NCBI GenBank assembly: GCA_900551715.1
Contig: URXG01000063.1
Coordinates: 1-14,483 of the forward strand
Length of the DNA: 14,483 bases
DNA from: an uncultured Blautia sp.
GTDB taxonomy: Bacteria > Bacillota > Clostridia > Lachnospirales > Lachnospiraceae
Direction: 5' to 3'
In this document: piece after piece, positions 1 to 6,813 of the stretch
Layout: each line of letters begins with the position of its first letter
How positions within the stretch are numbered: position 1 is the stretch's first letter
Notes under the pieces: model-generated
Database searches by the model: none
Told to the model about the DNA's origin: nothing
What the model saw: the letters and a program-made list of their open reading frames with translations, nothing else
Made by a program: the position numbers and the translations under genes

Positions 1-472
1 ACTGTCCTTCTCCACCGGAGATATCAAGAACTGCATCCATAAGAGCCTGTCCAACAGCCTGTGTACCAGCCTGGTTTACGAATACCTGACGGCTGTCTTT
101 GTTCGGTGCGGAGTCGAAAGAAGATACTTTGATTCCTTCATCCATAGCTTCTTCCAGTTTAGCCTGAAGAGCGTTTACGTCGTTTGCAGAGATGCAGATT
201 GCATCTGGTTTCTGGGAGATCAGGTTGTCAAGAACTTTGATCTGAGCGTCTGCTGTTGCTGCTTCTGGGTAAACAACATCTACAGTTGCACCTTCAGCTT
301 CTGCTGTTTCTTTGAATGCTTTTGCAGCGATTTCGAAGAAAGCGTTACCTGCTGATTTACCAACCAGTGCGATTTTCTGTCCGTCTCCGGCTTTGTCAGC
401 TGCCATTACAGGTGCTGCACAGCTAAGTACCATTGCTCCGCAAAGAAGTGCGCTGATAATTTTTTTGTTCAT
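1..472 (-). CDS. Sugar ABC transporter substrate-binding protein, RhaS-like (partial, C-terminus missing)
   Basis: This is the extracellular solute-binding component of the CUT2 importer encoded just upstream. The 157 visible residues start with a signal peptide (MNKK, then a hydrophobic stretch to about residue 24). Cleavage is probably after PVMA; a Cys at residue 18 (VLSC) could be a weak lipobox, so lipoprotein anchoring is undecided. Residues 33-157 match the periplasmic-binding-protein type 1 fold of the rhamnose/autoinducer-2 group: ALVGKSAGNAFF, the ISANDVNAL segment near 95, GIKVSSFDS near 113-121 and RQVFVNQA near 128-135. The start is ATG with a GGGAGG ribosome site about 8 bases upstream. 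Codon use is strongly biased, as expected for an abundant binding protein. It is the last visible gene of the transport operon, 115 bp after the second permease. The family is clear; whether the ligand is L-rhamnose, another deoxysugar or AI-2 is not. Confidence 0.9.
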   Translation of the reverse strand, partial: MNKKIISALLCGAMVLSCAAPVMAADKAGDGQKIALVGKSAGNAFFEIAAKAFKETAEAEGATVDVVYPEAATADAQIKVLDNLISQKPDAICISANDVNALQAKLEEAMDEGIKVSSFDSAPNKDSRQVFVNQAGTQAVGQALMDAVLDISGGEGQ

Positions 473-514
473 TTTGTTTTCCTCCCTTGGAAATAATATA
501 GTTTTTATTTGCAA

Positions 515-539
515 CTGCTTCCCTGCTACCAGAAAGCAG
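515..539 (-). repeat. Intergenic hairpin upstream of the binding-protein gene
   Basis: An inverted repeat with an 8-bp stem (515-522 with 532-539, one G-T wobble when read as minus-strand RNA) and a 9-base loop lies between the permease stop and the binding-protein ribosome site. No T-run follows it on the minus strand, so it is not a standard terminator. Such hairpins often stabilise or partly separate the binding-protein segment of ABC transporter mRNAs; that role here is inferred. Confidence 0.4.
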
Positions 540-560
540 CCGACTAACATAGTTTAGGGG

Positions 561-577
561 TCTGATATAAAATCAGA
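561..577 (-). repeat. Small AT-rich hairpin after the permease stop
   Basis: TCTGAT and ATCAGA form a perfect 6-bp inverted repeat with a 5-base loop, starting about 10 bases after the permease stop codon. On the minus strand it is followed by ACCCC rather than a T-run, so it is unlikely to end transcription completely. It may form a pair with the hairpin at 515-539 as an mRNA processing or stability element (inference). Confidence 0.35.
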
Positions 578-587
578 TAAACTTTAT

Positions 588-1595
588 TTAATTTTTCTTT
601 ACACTTGCTGCACGTTTGATGTTTCCGATGATGTTTGGAAGTGCAACTGCTGCGATCAGAAGAACACCGATGATCAGCAGGATAACCTGTGCATTGACGT
701 TTCTCTGACCAAGACCTACACGAAGGCAAACGATGATGAATGCGGAAATAAATCCACCTGCGATGTTACCTTTACCACCTGTAGATGAGATACCTCCGAA
801 TACTGCCATTGCGATAGCATCCATCTCAAATCCGTTACCTGTTGTGGTGTTGGCACCATAGGAGGAAGCTACCAGGAACAGTGCACACAGTCCGGAAACT
901 GTACCCATGATGGTGTAGATGATAAAACGGATCTTCTGTACATGAACACCTGAGTAATATGCTGTAAGACGGTTGGTACCGATTGCATATACACGACGTC
1001 CAAATGTGCTCTTACCTAAGATTATAGCAAAGATCACAGAAAGAATCACTACTAAAAACAGAATATAAGGAACATCTCCTACTTTACCGCTGATTGCGCG
1101 GAAACCATCTGTGTTGCTTGCGGAGATACTACCGCCACTTCCAAGAACGATCTCAGAAATTCCTCGGAAGATGATCTGTGTTGCCAGTGTTACGATCATT
1201 GGAGGCAGTTCCTGGAATCTGGTAAGGATGAATCCGTTGATTGCACCACAAACTGTACCAACAACCAGTGCTGTAAGAACTACTACGATAAACGGAGCGT
1301 TCTGGTTGCAGACAATACAGCTCATTGTTGCGGACAGACACACGATAGCACCTACGGAGATATCGATCTCTCCAAGAACCAGGATGTATGCCATTGGCAG
1401 CATCATAAATACTTCTGCCAGATAAACCGGCATCTGACGGAGCAGACTGCTCACGTTATAATATTCAGAAAACATTGCACAGAAAATATTAACTGCAATA
1501 AACAGCAGAACCAGGATTCCCTCCCAGGAGAAGATCATTTTCTTCACTGGGCTTTCCGGCACATTATTAATACTTCTTCCAGATTTTCCAGCCAT
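588..1595 (-). CDS. CUT2-family sugar ABC transporter permease (second permease)
   Basis: Inner-membrane channel subunit of a sugar importer, BPD_transp_2 family, 335 aa, a normal length for RbsC/RhaP/RhaQ-like proteins. A hydrophilic N-terminal tail of about 22 residues is followed by roughly 8-10 hydrophobic segments. Family hallmarks are VLGEIDISVGA near 94-104, an AIGTNRLTAYYSGV segment in the central cytoplasmic loop, FGGISSTGGKGN near the C-terminal third, and a final Leu/Ile/Val-rich helix. The start is ATG with a GGGAGA-type ribosome site. It begins 2 bp after the stop of the preceding permease, so translation is probably coupled. It is not a duplicate of that permease (sequences diverge throughout), consistent with a heterodimeric channel as in RhaPQ or LsrCD. 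Substrate not determinable. Confidence 0.93.
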   Translation of the reverse strand: MAGKSGRSINNVPESPVKKMIFSWEGILVLLFIAVNIFCAMFSEYYNVSSLLRQMPVYLAEVFMMLPMAYILVLGEIDISVGAIVCLSATMSCIVCNQNAPFIVVVLTALVVGTVCGAINGFILTRFQELPPMIVTLATQIIFRGISEIVLGSGGSISASNTDGFRAISGKVGDVPYILFLVVILSVIFAIILGKSTFGRRVYAIGTNRLTAYYSGVHVQKIRFIIYTIMGTVSGLCALFLVASSYGANTTTGNGFEMDAIAMAVFGGISSTGGKGNIAGGFISAFIIVCLRVGLGQRNVNAQVILLIIGVLLIAAVALPNIIGNIKRAASVKKN

Positions 1596-1597
1596 GA

Positions 1598-2593
1598 TTA
1601 CATCTCCCTTCCTTTCAGTGCATTCTTGTCAGCGATACGCTGCAGGATTACGTTCATTACTACTACTACGAGGATGATAACACCCTTGATGGTATTCAGC
1701 CATAACTGGTTGAAGAACGGGATCAGCGGAAGCGCTTTGGCGATTGTTGCAAGGATCAGAGAACCAAGAAGTGCACCGATCACGGTGCCACGTCCACCGT
1801 TCATGCTTACACCACCGATAACGCAGGCTGCGATAACGTCCATTTCACCGCCGTACTGCATATCCGGCATGGCAGATGCATAGATGGAAACCTGAAGTGC
1901 ACCACCAAGACCTGCCAGAAGTCCCATAATTGTGTATACAAGAAGTTTAATATTTTTTACGTTGATGCCGGAAACTTCTGCTGCACTCGGGTTACTTCCT
2001 ACTGCATAGATCATACGTCCGGTTCTGGTCCATTTCATAAACCAGAAGAAAAATACATAGCATACAATAATTACCCAGATAACTGCATTCAGTCCAAGGA
2101 ATTTTGTTGTAGCAAAGTTTTTGAAATTACCAAGTGCTGCTGCACTTGCCCATTCACCACCATGAGATATCTGGTAACCCAGAGCACGGTAAATATACAT
2201 GAAGCCCATGGTTGCAATGATCGGAGGTACATCAGCTCTGGAGATGATCAGACCAACTACCAGGCCACATCCGATACCGATCAGGAGCGCGATTACAAAT
2301 GCAAGGAATGTGCTGGAAATATGTTCGTATTTCAGCAGCATACCAATGCTCATACCTGAGAACGCCAGAGTGGACATGATGGAAATATCGATTCCACCTA
2401 CAAGCATTACACAGAGCATACCAAGTGACATTACCATTGTAACTGCATTATTTTTCAACATGTCCATCAGTGACTTTGGAGTCAGAAAAGACGGATTGAT
2501 GGCAGTAACGATTACGAAAAGAACGATCAGGACAACTGCAAGCAGTGCTTCTCGGGAGCCTGTGATCTTTTTCATAAGTGATTTCTTTTCCAT
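1598..2593 (-). CDS. CUT2-family sugar ABC transporter permease (first permease)
   Basis: Membrane channel subunit, 331 aa, BPD_transp_2 family. The first hydrophobic helix begins near residue 16, followed by the conserved VGGIDISIMSTLAFSG near 65-80, GRMIYAVGSNPSAAEVSG in the cytoplasmic loop near 190-210, and CVIGGVSMNGGRGTVIGALLG near 260-280. These loops contact the ATPase in this family. Its ATG shares one base with the ATPase stop (TAATG), which implies translational coupling; an AGGGGGTG ribosome site lies about 8 bases upstream inside the ATPase gene. In rhizobial rhamnose operons the two permeases follow the ATPase in the order P then Q, and this gene sits in the P position, but assigning that name from order alone would be an inference. 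Confidence 0.93.
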   Translation of the reverse strand: MEKKSLMKKITGSREALLAVVLIVLFVIVTAINPSFLTPKSLMDMLKNNAVTMVMSLGMLCVMLVGGIDISIMSTLAFSGMSIGMLLKYEHISSTFLAFVIALLIGIGCGLVVGLIISRADVPPIIATMGFMYIYRALGYQISHGGEWASAAALGNFKNFATTKFLGLNAVIWVIIVCYVFFFWFMKWTRTGRMIYAVGSNPSAAEVSGINVKNIKLLVYTIMGLLAGLGGALQVSIYASAMPDMQYGGEMDVIAACVIGGVSMNGGRGTVIGALLGSLILATIAKALPLIPFFNQLWLNTIKGVIILVVVVMNVILQRIADKNALKGREM

Positions 2594-4098
2594 TATAAAG
2601 CACCCCCTGTATGACCTTTTTCCATAGCGAGTTCAAGGATTCTTTCCTGGGTAGCTTCCCCACGATTCAGCTCGCCGGTCTTTTTACCGTTGCACATAAC
2701 AACGATTCTGTCTGCCATACCAAGGATCTCAGGCATTTCAGAAGAAATCAGGATGATCGCATAACCTTTCTTTGCAAGGTCACCCATGATCGCATAGATT
2801 TCAGCCTTGGCACCTACGTCAACACCTTTGGTAGGCTCATCCATGATAACAACTTTCATTTCCTGGCTCAGAGCCTTGGCAACAACAACTTTCTGCTGGT
2901 TACCACCGGAAAGAGAGCTTGCCGGCTGGAAGATATCAACTGCCTTTGTATCAACTTCTTCAAGAAGTTTTTTGGCAAGATCACGTTCTGTCTTTTCATC
3001 ATTGATACCACTCTTCGCATATTTGCTGATGGTAGGAAGTGTTACGTTTCTTCCAAGTCCCCAGCTCATGATCAGACCTTCTTTCTGACGGTCTTCCGGA
3101 AGAAGGATGATACCTTTTTCCATTGCATCAGACGGCTGTTTGATGTGAACTTCTTTTCCTTCCAGGTAAACTTTACCGGAATCCGGCTGTGTGATACCGC
3201 ATACAGCTTCTACTGTCTCAGTACGTCCTGCACCTACCAGACCGGTCAGTCCAAGGATCTCACCTGCACGAACGCTGAATGATACGTCTTTGAAGTAACC
3301 TGTTCTGGAAAGATTTTCGATGCGGAGCATTTCGTCTCCAAGTTTAACTTCCGGTTTCGGGAACAGATCTTTGATCTCACGGCCAACCATTGCCTTGATC
3401 AGATCTGCGTTTGTAATTCCGTCTACATCATAGGTTCCGATGTACTGGGAATCACGAAATACAGTAACCCGGGAAGCCAGACGATACATATCCTCAAATC
3501 TGTGAGAAATAAAGATAATGGAAACTCCGTCAGCTTTCAGTTTGTCAACCAGAGTATAAAGTTTTTCGGATTCGGATCTTGTCAGTGCTGCAGTAGGCTC
3601 ATCCAGAATGATGATACGTGCGTTGGTGGACATTGCTTTTGCAATCTCTACCATCTGCTGCTGTGCAACACTTAAAGTACCCATCTCAGCAGTTGCATCA
3701 AAATCTGCATCCAGCTGTTTCAGAAGTTTGTTTGCTTCTGTGTTCATGGCTTTCCACTGGATCATTTTGTGTTTGATGATCTCATGGCCCATGAAAATAT
3801 TTTCTGCAACGGTCAGATGCGGATAAGATGTAGGATGCTGATAAACAGCTGCAATACCTGCTGCCTGGGCATCTTTTGGTCCTTTAAAATCCACCTTCTG
3901 TCCATTTAAGAACATCTCGCCTTCTTCTGCCTTATGTACACCGGTGATAACTTTGATGAAGGTTGATTTACCTGCACCATTCTCACCCATAAGAGCATGA
4001 ACTTCACCAGGTTTTAACTGAAACTGTACGTTGTTCAGTGCTTTGACACCTGGGAAAATCTTTGTTATGCCTTTTAACTCAAGAACATATTCAGACAC
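2593..4098 (-). CDS. Sugar ABC transporter ATP-binding protein, double-domain (RhaT/RbsA/MglA type)
   Basis: Cytoplasmic ATPase powering the importer, 501 aa, with two fused ABC domains as usual for CUT2 systems. Domain 1: Walker A GENGAGKS at 38-45, Q-loop VYQHP at 85-89, signature LSVAQQQ at 142-148, Walker B IIILDEP at 162-168, and H-loop ISHR near 197-200. Domain 2: degenerate Walker A GLVGAGRT at 286-293 (Lys replaced by Arg, typical of the family), signature LSGGNQQ at 396-402, Walker B VVIMDEP at 416-422. So domain 1 is probably the main hydrolytic site. The start codon is GTG, chosen because the GGGAGG site at 4107-4112 is 8 bases upstream and the protein then begins exactly at the family N-terminus (MSEYVLELKG). 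It is the first gene of the transport operon. Confidence 0.95.
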   Translation of the reverse strand: MSEYVLELKGITKIFPGVKALNNVQFQLKPGEVHALMGENGAGKSTFIKVITGVHKAEEGEMFLNGQKVDFKGPKDAQAAGIAAVYQHPTSYPHLTVAENIFMGHEIIKHKMIQWKAMNTEANKLLKQLDADFDATAEMGTLSVAQQQMVEIAKAMSTNARIIILDEPTAALTRSESEKLYTLVDKLKADGVSIIFISHRFEDMYRLASRVTVFRDSQYIGTYDVDGITNADLIKAMVGREIKDLFPKPEVKLGDEMLRIENLSRTGYFKDVSFSVRAGEILGLTGLVGAGRTETVEAVCGITQPDSGKVYLEGKEVHIKQPSDAMEKGIILLPEDRQKEGLIMSWGLGRNVTLPTISKYAKSGINDEKTERDLAKKLLEEVDTKAVDIFQPASSLSGGNQQKVVVAKALSQEMKVVIMDEPTKGVDVGAKAEIYAIMGDLAKKGYAIILISSEMPEILGMADRIVVMCNGKKTGELNRGEATQERILELAMEKGHTGGAL

Positions 4099-4106
4099 AG
4101 CTCTTT

Positions 4107-4112
4107 CCTCCC
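4107..4112 (-). promoter_or_regulatory. Ribosome binding site fixing a GTG start
   Basis: GGGAGG on the minus strand, 8 bases before the GTG at 4098-4096. The nearest ATG, at 4088, is out of frame, so this site decides in favour of the GTG start of the ATPase gene. Confidence 0.75.
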
Positions 4113-4132
4113 TTTTCTGTTATCTTGGTTTC

Positions 4133-4161
4133 ATTTTACCATTGGTTATTTTTTTAGAAAA
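4133..4161 (-). promoter_or_regulatory. Candidate promoter of the transport operon, overlapping a small palindrome
   Basis: On the minus strand an extended -10 (TGGTAAAAT, hexamer at 4133-4138) lies about 35 bases before the GTG start. The -35 at 17-bp spacing is poor (TTTTCT, 4156-4161), as expected for an activator-dependent or extended -10 promoter. A perfect 9-bp palindrome ACCATTGGT (4138-4146) overlaps the upstream edge of the -10 and could be an operator. The upstream gene ends in a strong terminator at 4210-4241, so the transport operon needs its own promoter in this interval; this is the best candidate seen. Confidence 0.35.
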
Positions 4162-4209
4162 CAGGAATATATTTTGAAACAGGGTAAAATATTTTGCAGT
4201 TATCTGCAC

Positions 4210-4241
4210 AAAAAAAGCAGGAAGAACATTTCTGTTCTCCC
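4210..4241 (-). terminator. Rho-independent terminator of the secreted-protein gene
   Basis: Read on the minus strand, GGGAGAACA and TGTTCTTCC pair around a 4-base loop (six continuous pairs, one mismatch, then G-C closing pairs). TGC and a run of seven T residues follow. It lies about 70 bp after the stop of the gene at 4310-6076 and isolates the transport operon from the genes upstream. Confidence 0.85.
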
Positions 4242-4309
4242 CACTTTCACTAATTTTTTTATCATATGTAGGAAATTATTTATTTGTACAACCAAACTGC
4301 TACTTTCAT

Positions 4310-6076
4310 TTATCGAATATAAACCGTTTTCTTTATTGTAGGTCCAACACCGTTCTTATAATATGGAGTAATGTAGAGTGTTATATTCTTGCCCTTCATG
4401 CTGCCGCTGGTTCTCAACCTGCCTGAGTATCTGGTCTTATTTCCTTTCATATTATAGGCTCCGCCAATATCCTTAGTAGTTCCTACATAGATTCCCTTGA
4501 TCTCCGGCATTGCCTTGCTGAAATTGATGGTAACAGTGAAATCTGTATAGTAATACTTTCTCCAGGTCCATCCACTGCCCCATTTTTCCCATTTTTCATT
4601 GTACCATACTCTTGCATTGCTGCTCTGTACAGAACTTACAGGAGCTTTCGTGCTGCGGACAGTTTTGGCAGTTACATAAAGAGGATCGGATTGGATCCAG
4701 CCTCCGTCGGTGCGTTTAGCCCTGCCAACAATCTTGAATTTATAGGTTTTGTTTCCTTTCAGATTCTTGACAGTATAGGAACCCTGGTTCATATTGTCTG
4801 TTTTTTTCTTCCAGTTTTTTCCATTCTGGATATAAAGGGTGTATTTCATATCTCCCACAGTATTCTTGGAGCCGGTATGTTTGAACACAATCCTGTTATA
4901 AAAACATTTTTTTGTTACAGTAGGTTTTCCAGGTTTTGCAACTATTTCAAGAGCCTTTGACTTCTTACCGTTAGTAGTCTTAACCTGAACGGTACAGTAT
5001 CCGGCTGTATAACTGCTGCTACTGGCAGAAAAAACAACTTTAAAAGTTTTCTTGTTCTGTCCTTCCACGCTGCCCTTTACGGTTCCCTGGCTGCCCAGCC
5101 AGCGCTCTTTCAGCTCAATATCGCTGAGTTTATCGTCACTGTTGGATGGTACTGTCTGAGCTGTGAAGGTCATGGTTTTGGACTTCTTGATGATTCCCTG
5201 GTCAAGGAAACGCTTGTTGTCAGAACAGGTAAGCTTCACCCCTGTGGCCGATATGTAATCTCTGCCTGTCAGTGTAAACTTATAGGTTGCGGATTTACCA
5301 TCTGATCCTCGGTGAAGTACCCGGATAACATAGGTACCGGGGTCAAGAAGTATTTTGTTTTTTATTGTTGACTTTCCGTCAACCCTGAAATCCTTTAACA
5401 CAGGATATCGCATCTCCGAATCGGATTTATTATAGATATCCATTAACAGGGTTCTGTTGGCATCGTTACAGGTAAACTCGATATTCAGGAAATGTCTACT
5501 GGCTGTATTGATCTCAAAATACCTGGGTGTTGTAGCCGGATTGTTTCCATAGGTGGTAAGTACACCGGCCTGTGTTCCCTCCAGAGAGATTTTCTTGGCC
5601 TGATGGAAATTCTTTCCTCCGTTATCTGTCACATCTGCTTTGGTTGCATAAATATGAATCAGTGTGTCCCCTGAATAAAAGGACTGGAAATCCATTGTCA
5701 GTACTGTACTTTCATTGCTGTCCAGATAGATATATCCACCTTTTACCTCCAGCTTACTGGAATAATAATAAATTCCAAATTGTTCCATTTTACTGTCAGG
5801 ATATATTTTGGTCTGGATCGCACTTATGGTGATGTCCAGTTTCAGACGGATAGGGGAAGTATTTTTGATAGTCACCTTATTTCCAGTGGTGTAGGCATAC
5901 TTCTCTTTTGAAAAATCCGCCCCCGTTTCCTGATCCGGATAACTGATCGTTATGGTACTGTCCGTAGGTCTGCCGGGGCCTGCTGCCTTTACGCTCACTG
6001 CCATAGCAAAAATCATGGTGAACATCAGGACAAAAGCTCCGACTATTCTGAATTTGCTTCTTATTGCTCTACTCAT
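4310..6076 (-). CDS. Secreted multidomain beta-rich protein with fibronectin type III-like region, function unknown
   Basis: A 588-aa exported protein. Residues 1-31 are a clear signal peptide (basic N-terminus, hydrophobic core, cleavage around SVKA-AG). The mature part is Lys-, Tyr-, Ser- and Thr-rich and predicted all-beta. About 40-165 is a beta domain of no family I recognise. About 185-270 resembles a PPC-type domain (ending LLDPGTYVIRVLHRG). About 274-380 looks Ig-like. About 381-472 is a fibronectin type III-like module (starting KPGKPTVTKK, with GSYTVKNLKGNKTYKFKIVG). About 480-588 is a Trp/Tyr-rich C-terminal domain. There is no LPXTG motif, C-terminal membrane helix or recognisable catalytic domain. 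The start is ATG with an AAGGAGGG ribosome site 7 bases upstream. It lies directly downstream of the NarL-type sensor operon on the same strand and has its own terminator. Surface binding or matrix function is possible but only inferred; domain boundaries are approximate. Confidence 0.85.
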   Translation of the reverse strand: MSRAIRSKFRIVGAFVLMFTMIFAMAVSVKAAGPGRPTDSTITISYPDQETGADFSKEKYAYTTGNKVTIKNTSPIRLKLDITISAIQTKIYPDSKMEQFGIYYYSSKLEVKGGYIYLDSNESTVLTMDFQSFYSGDTLIHIYATKADVTDNGGKNFHQAKKISLEGTQAGVLTTYGNNPATTPRYFEINTASRHFLNIEFTCNDANRTLLMDIYNKSDSEMRYPVLKDFRVDGKSTIKNKILLDPGTYVIRVLHRGSDGKSATYKFTLTGRDYISATGVKLTCSDNKRFLDQGIIKKSKTMTFTAQTVPSNSDDKLSDIELKERWLGSQGTVKGSVEGQNKKTFKVVFSASSSSYTAGYCTVQVKTTNGKKSKALEIVAKPGKPTVTKKCFYNRIVFKHTGSKNTVGDMKYTLYIQNGKNWKKKTDNMNQGSYTVKNLKGNKTYKFKIVGRAKRTDGGWIQSDPLYVTAKTVRSTKAPVSSVQSSNARVWYNEKWEKWGSGWTWRKYYYTDFTVTINFSKAMPEIKGIYVGTTKDIGGAYNMKGNKTRYSGRLRTSGSMKGKNITLYITPYYKNGVGPTIKKTVYIR

Positions 6077-6121
6077 ACTGATTCCCTCCTTTACAAAAAA
6101 TATAATATCTCCTATAAATAT

Positions 6122-6150
6122 ATTATATCTTTAAGTAAAGGGTTTACATC
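6122..6150 (-). promoter_or_regulatory. Candidate promoter and operator upstream of the secreted-protein gene
   Basis: On the minus strand a perfect TATAAT (6122-6127) lies about 45 bases before the ATG. A perfect inverted repeat GTAAA-CCC-TTTAC (6135-6147) sits just upstream, covering the spacer and -35 zone. The -35 itself is weak (GATGTA at 17-bp spacing). A strong -10, poor -35 and a palindrome there suggest activation by a DNA-binding regulator; the NarL-type regulator encoded immediately upstream is the obvious candidate. No terminator is evident between 6077 and 6183, so read-through from the sensor operon may also occur. Confidence 0.4.
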
Positions 6151-6183
6151 ACCTGAAAGTATTATTGCCCCAATATTTATTAC

Positions 6184-6813
6184 TTAATCATCCAGGTTTA
6201 CTGCGATTCCTCTGATCCGTGCCTCTATGGCTAGTTCTGTCCTGTTCTCATATCCTGTTTTATCCAGCATATGCTGAATATGGACCTTAACCGTATTTTC
6301 GGAAATCCCCAGTTTTTTGGCAATTCCAGAATTGGACATTCCCCTGGTCATAACCCTTAAGACTTCCAGTTCTCTTTCCGTAAATTCCAGATTGTCAGAC
6401 TGTCCAAGCTTTATACGGGGAGGATGATCCGGATAGACAGACTCTCCATTCATAGTTCTGTCCATCACATCCAGGATCGTCTCCCTGGAAGATTCCTTAT
6501 ACCAGAAACTTTCTATTCCTGTTTTCCGTGCTCTTGAAAGCCAGGATTTTTCTGCCATAGAGGTCATGGCGATGATCTTTATTCCCGGACGCTCCTTCTT
6601 GATCCGGGCGGCACCTTCCATTCCATTGGAATGATCATCCAGAAGGATATCCATCAGGATCAGATCCACTGGTACATTTCTCAAAATCTCCGCGATGCCA
6701 GACGCTGATTCCAGTGTCCGAACAATCTCATATTTCTCACTGTCTTTCAGATATAACCCAAATAACTGCCGGGCCACGTACTGATCTTCCACAAGCACTA
6801 CTTTATATTTCAT
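6184..6813 (-). CDS. Two-component response regulator, NarL/LuxR (FixJ-type HTH) family
   Basis: A cytoplasmic transcription regulator of 209 aa, the standard length. The receiver domain spans about 1-125: acidic pair E9-D10, phosphoacceptor D55 in LILMD, T84 in IAMTS, and conserved K106 in WYKES. The LuxR-type HTH spans about 143-205 (FTERELEVLRVMTRG, with recognition helix around SENTVKVHIQHML). The start is ATG with a GGGAG ribosome site 6 bases upstream; the first 11 bases overlap the end of the kinase gene, so it is co-translated with it. This overlap and the HisKA_3-type kinase partner, which classically pairs with NarL-family regulators, identify it as the output of the three-gene system. 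Targets are not shown by sequence; the palindrome before the downstream secreted-protein gene is the best candidate. Confidence 0.95.
   Translation of the reverse strand: MKYKVVLVEDQYVARQLFGLYLKDSEKYEIVRTLESASGIAEILRNVPVDLILMDILLDDHSNGMEGAARIKKERPGIKIIAMTSMAEKSWLSRARKTGIESFWYKESSRETILDVMDRTMNGESVYPDHPPRIKLGQSDNLEFTERELEVLRVMTRGMSNSGIAKKLGISENTVKVHIQHMLDKTGYENRTELAIEARIRGIAVNLDD

Noticed and set aside
312..557. Plus-strand open frame across the binding-protein start and spacer
   Set aside because: It is antisense to the signal peptide and N-terminus of the binding protein; its hydrophobicity reflects the reverse complement of those codons.
561..577. Hairpin after the permease as an operon terminator
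   Set aside because: No T-run follows on the minus strand and the binding protein downstream has no evident promoter, so transcription must pass through.
2611..3282. A 223-codon plus-strand open frame antisense to the ABC ATPase gene
   Set aside because: It lies wholly inside a gene with all family motifs intact, has a low-complexity Phe- and Cys-rich translation typical of antisense shadows, and has no convincing ribosome site.
4133..4190. Inverted repeat ATTTTACC (4133-4140) and GGTAAAAT (4183-4190) as a regulatory stem
   Set aside because: Only 8 AT-rich base pairs separated by 42 bases, easily expected by chance in AT-rich intergenic DNA.
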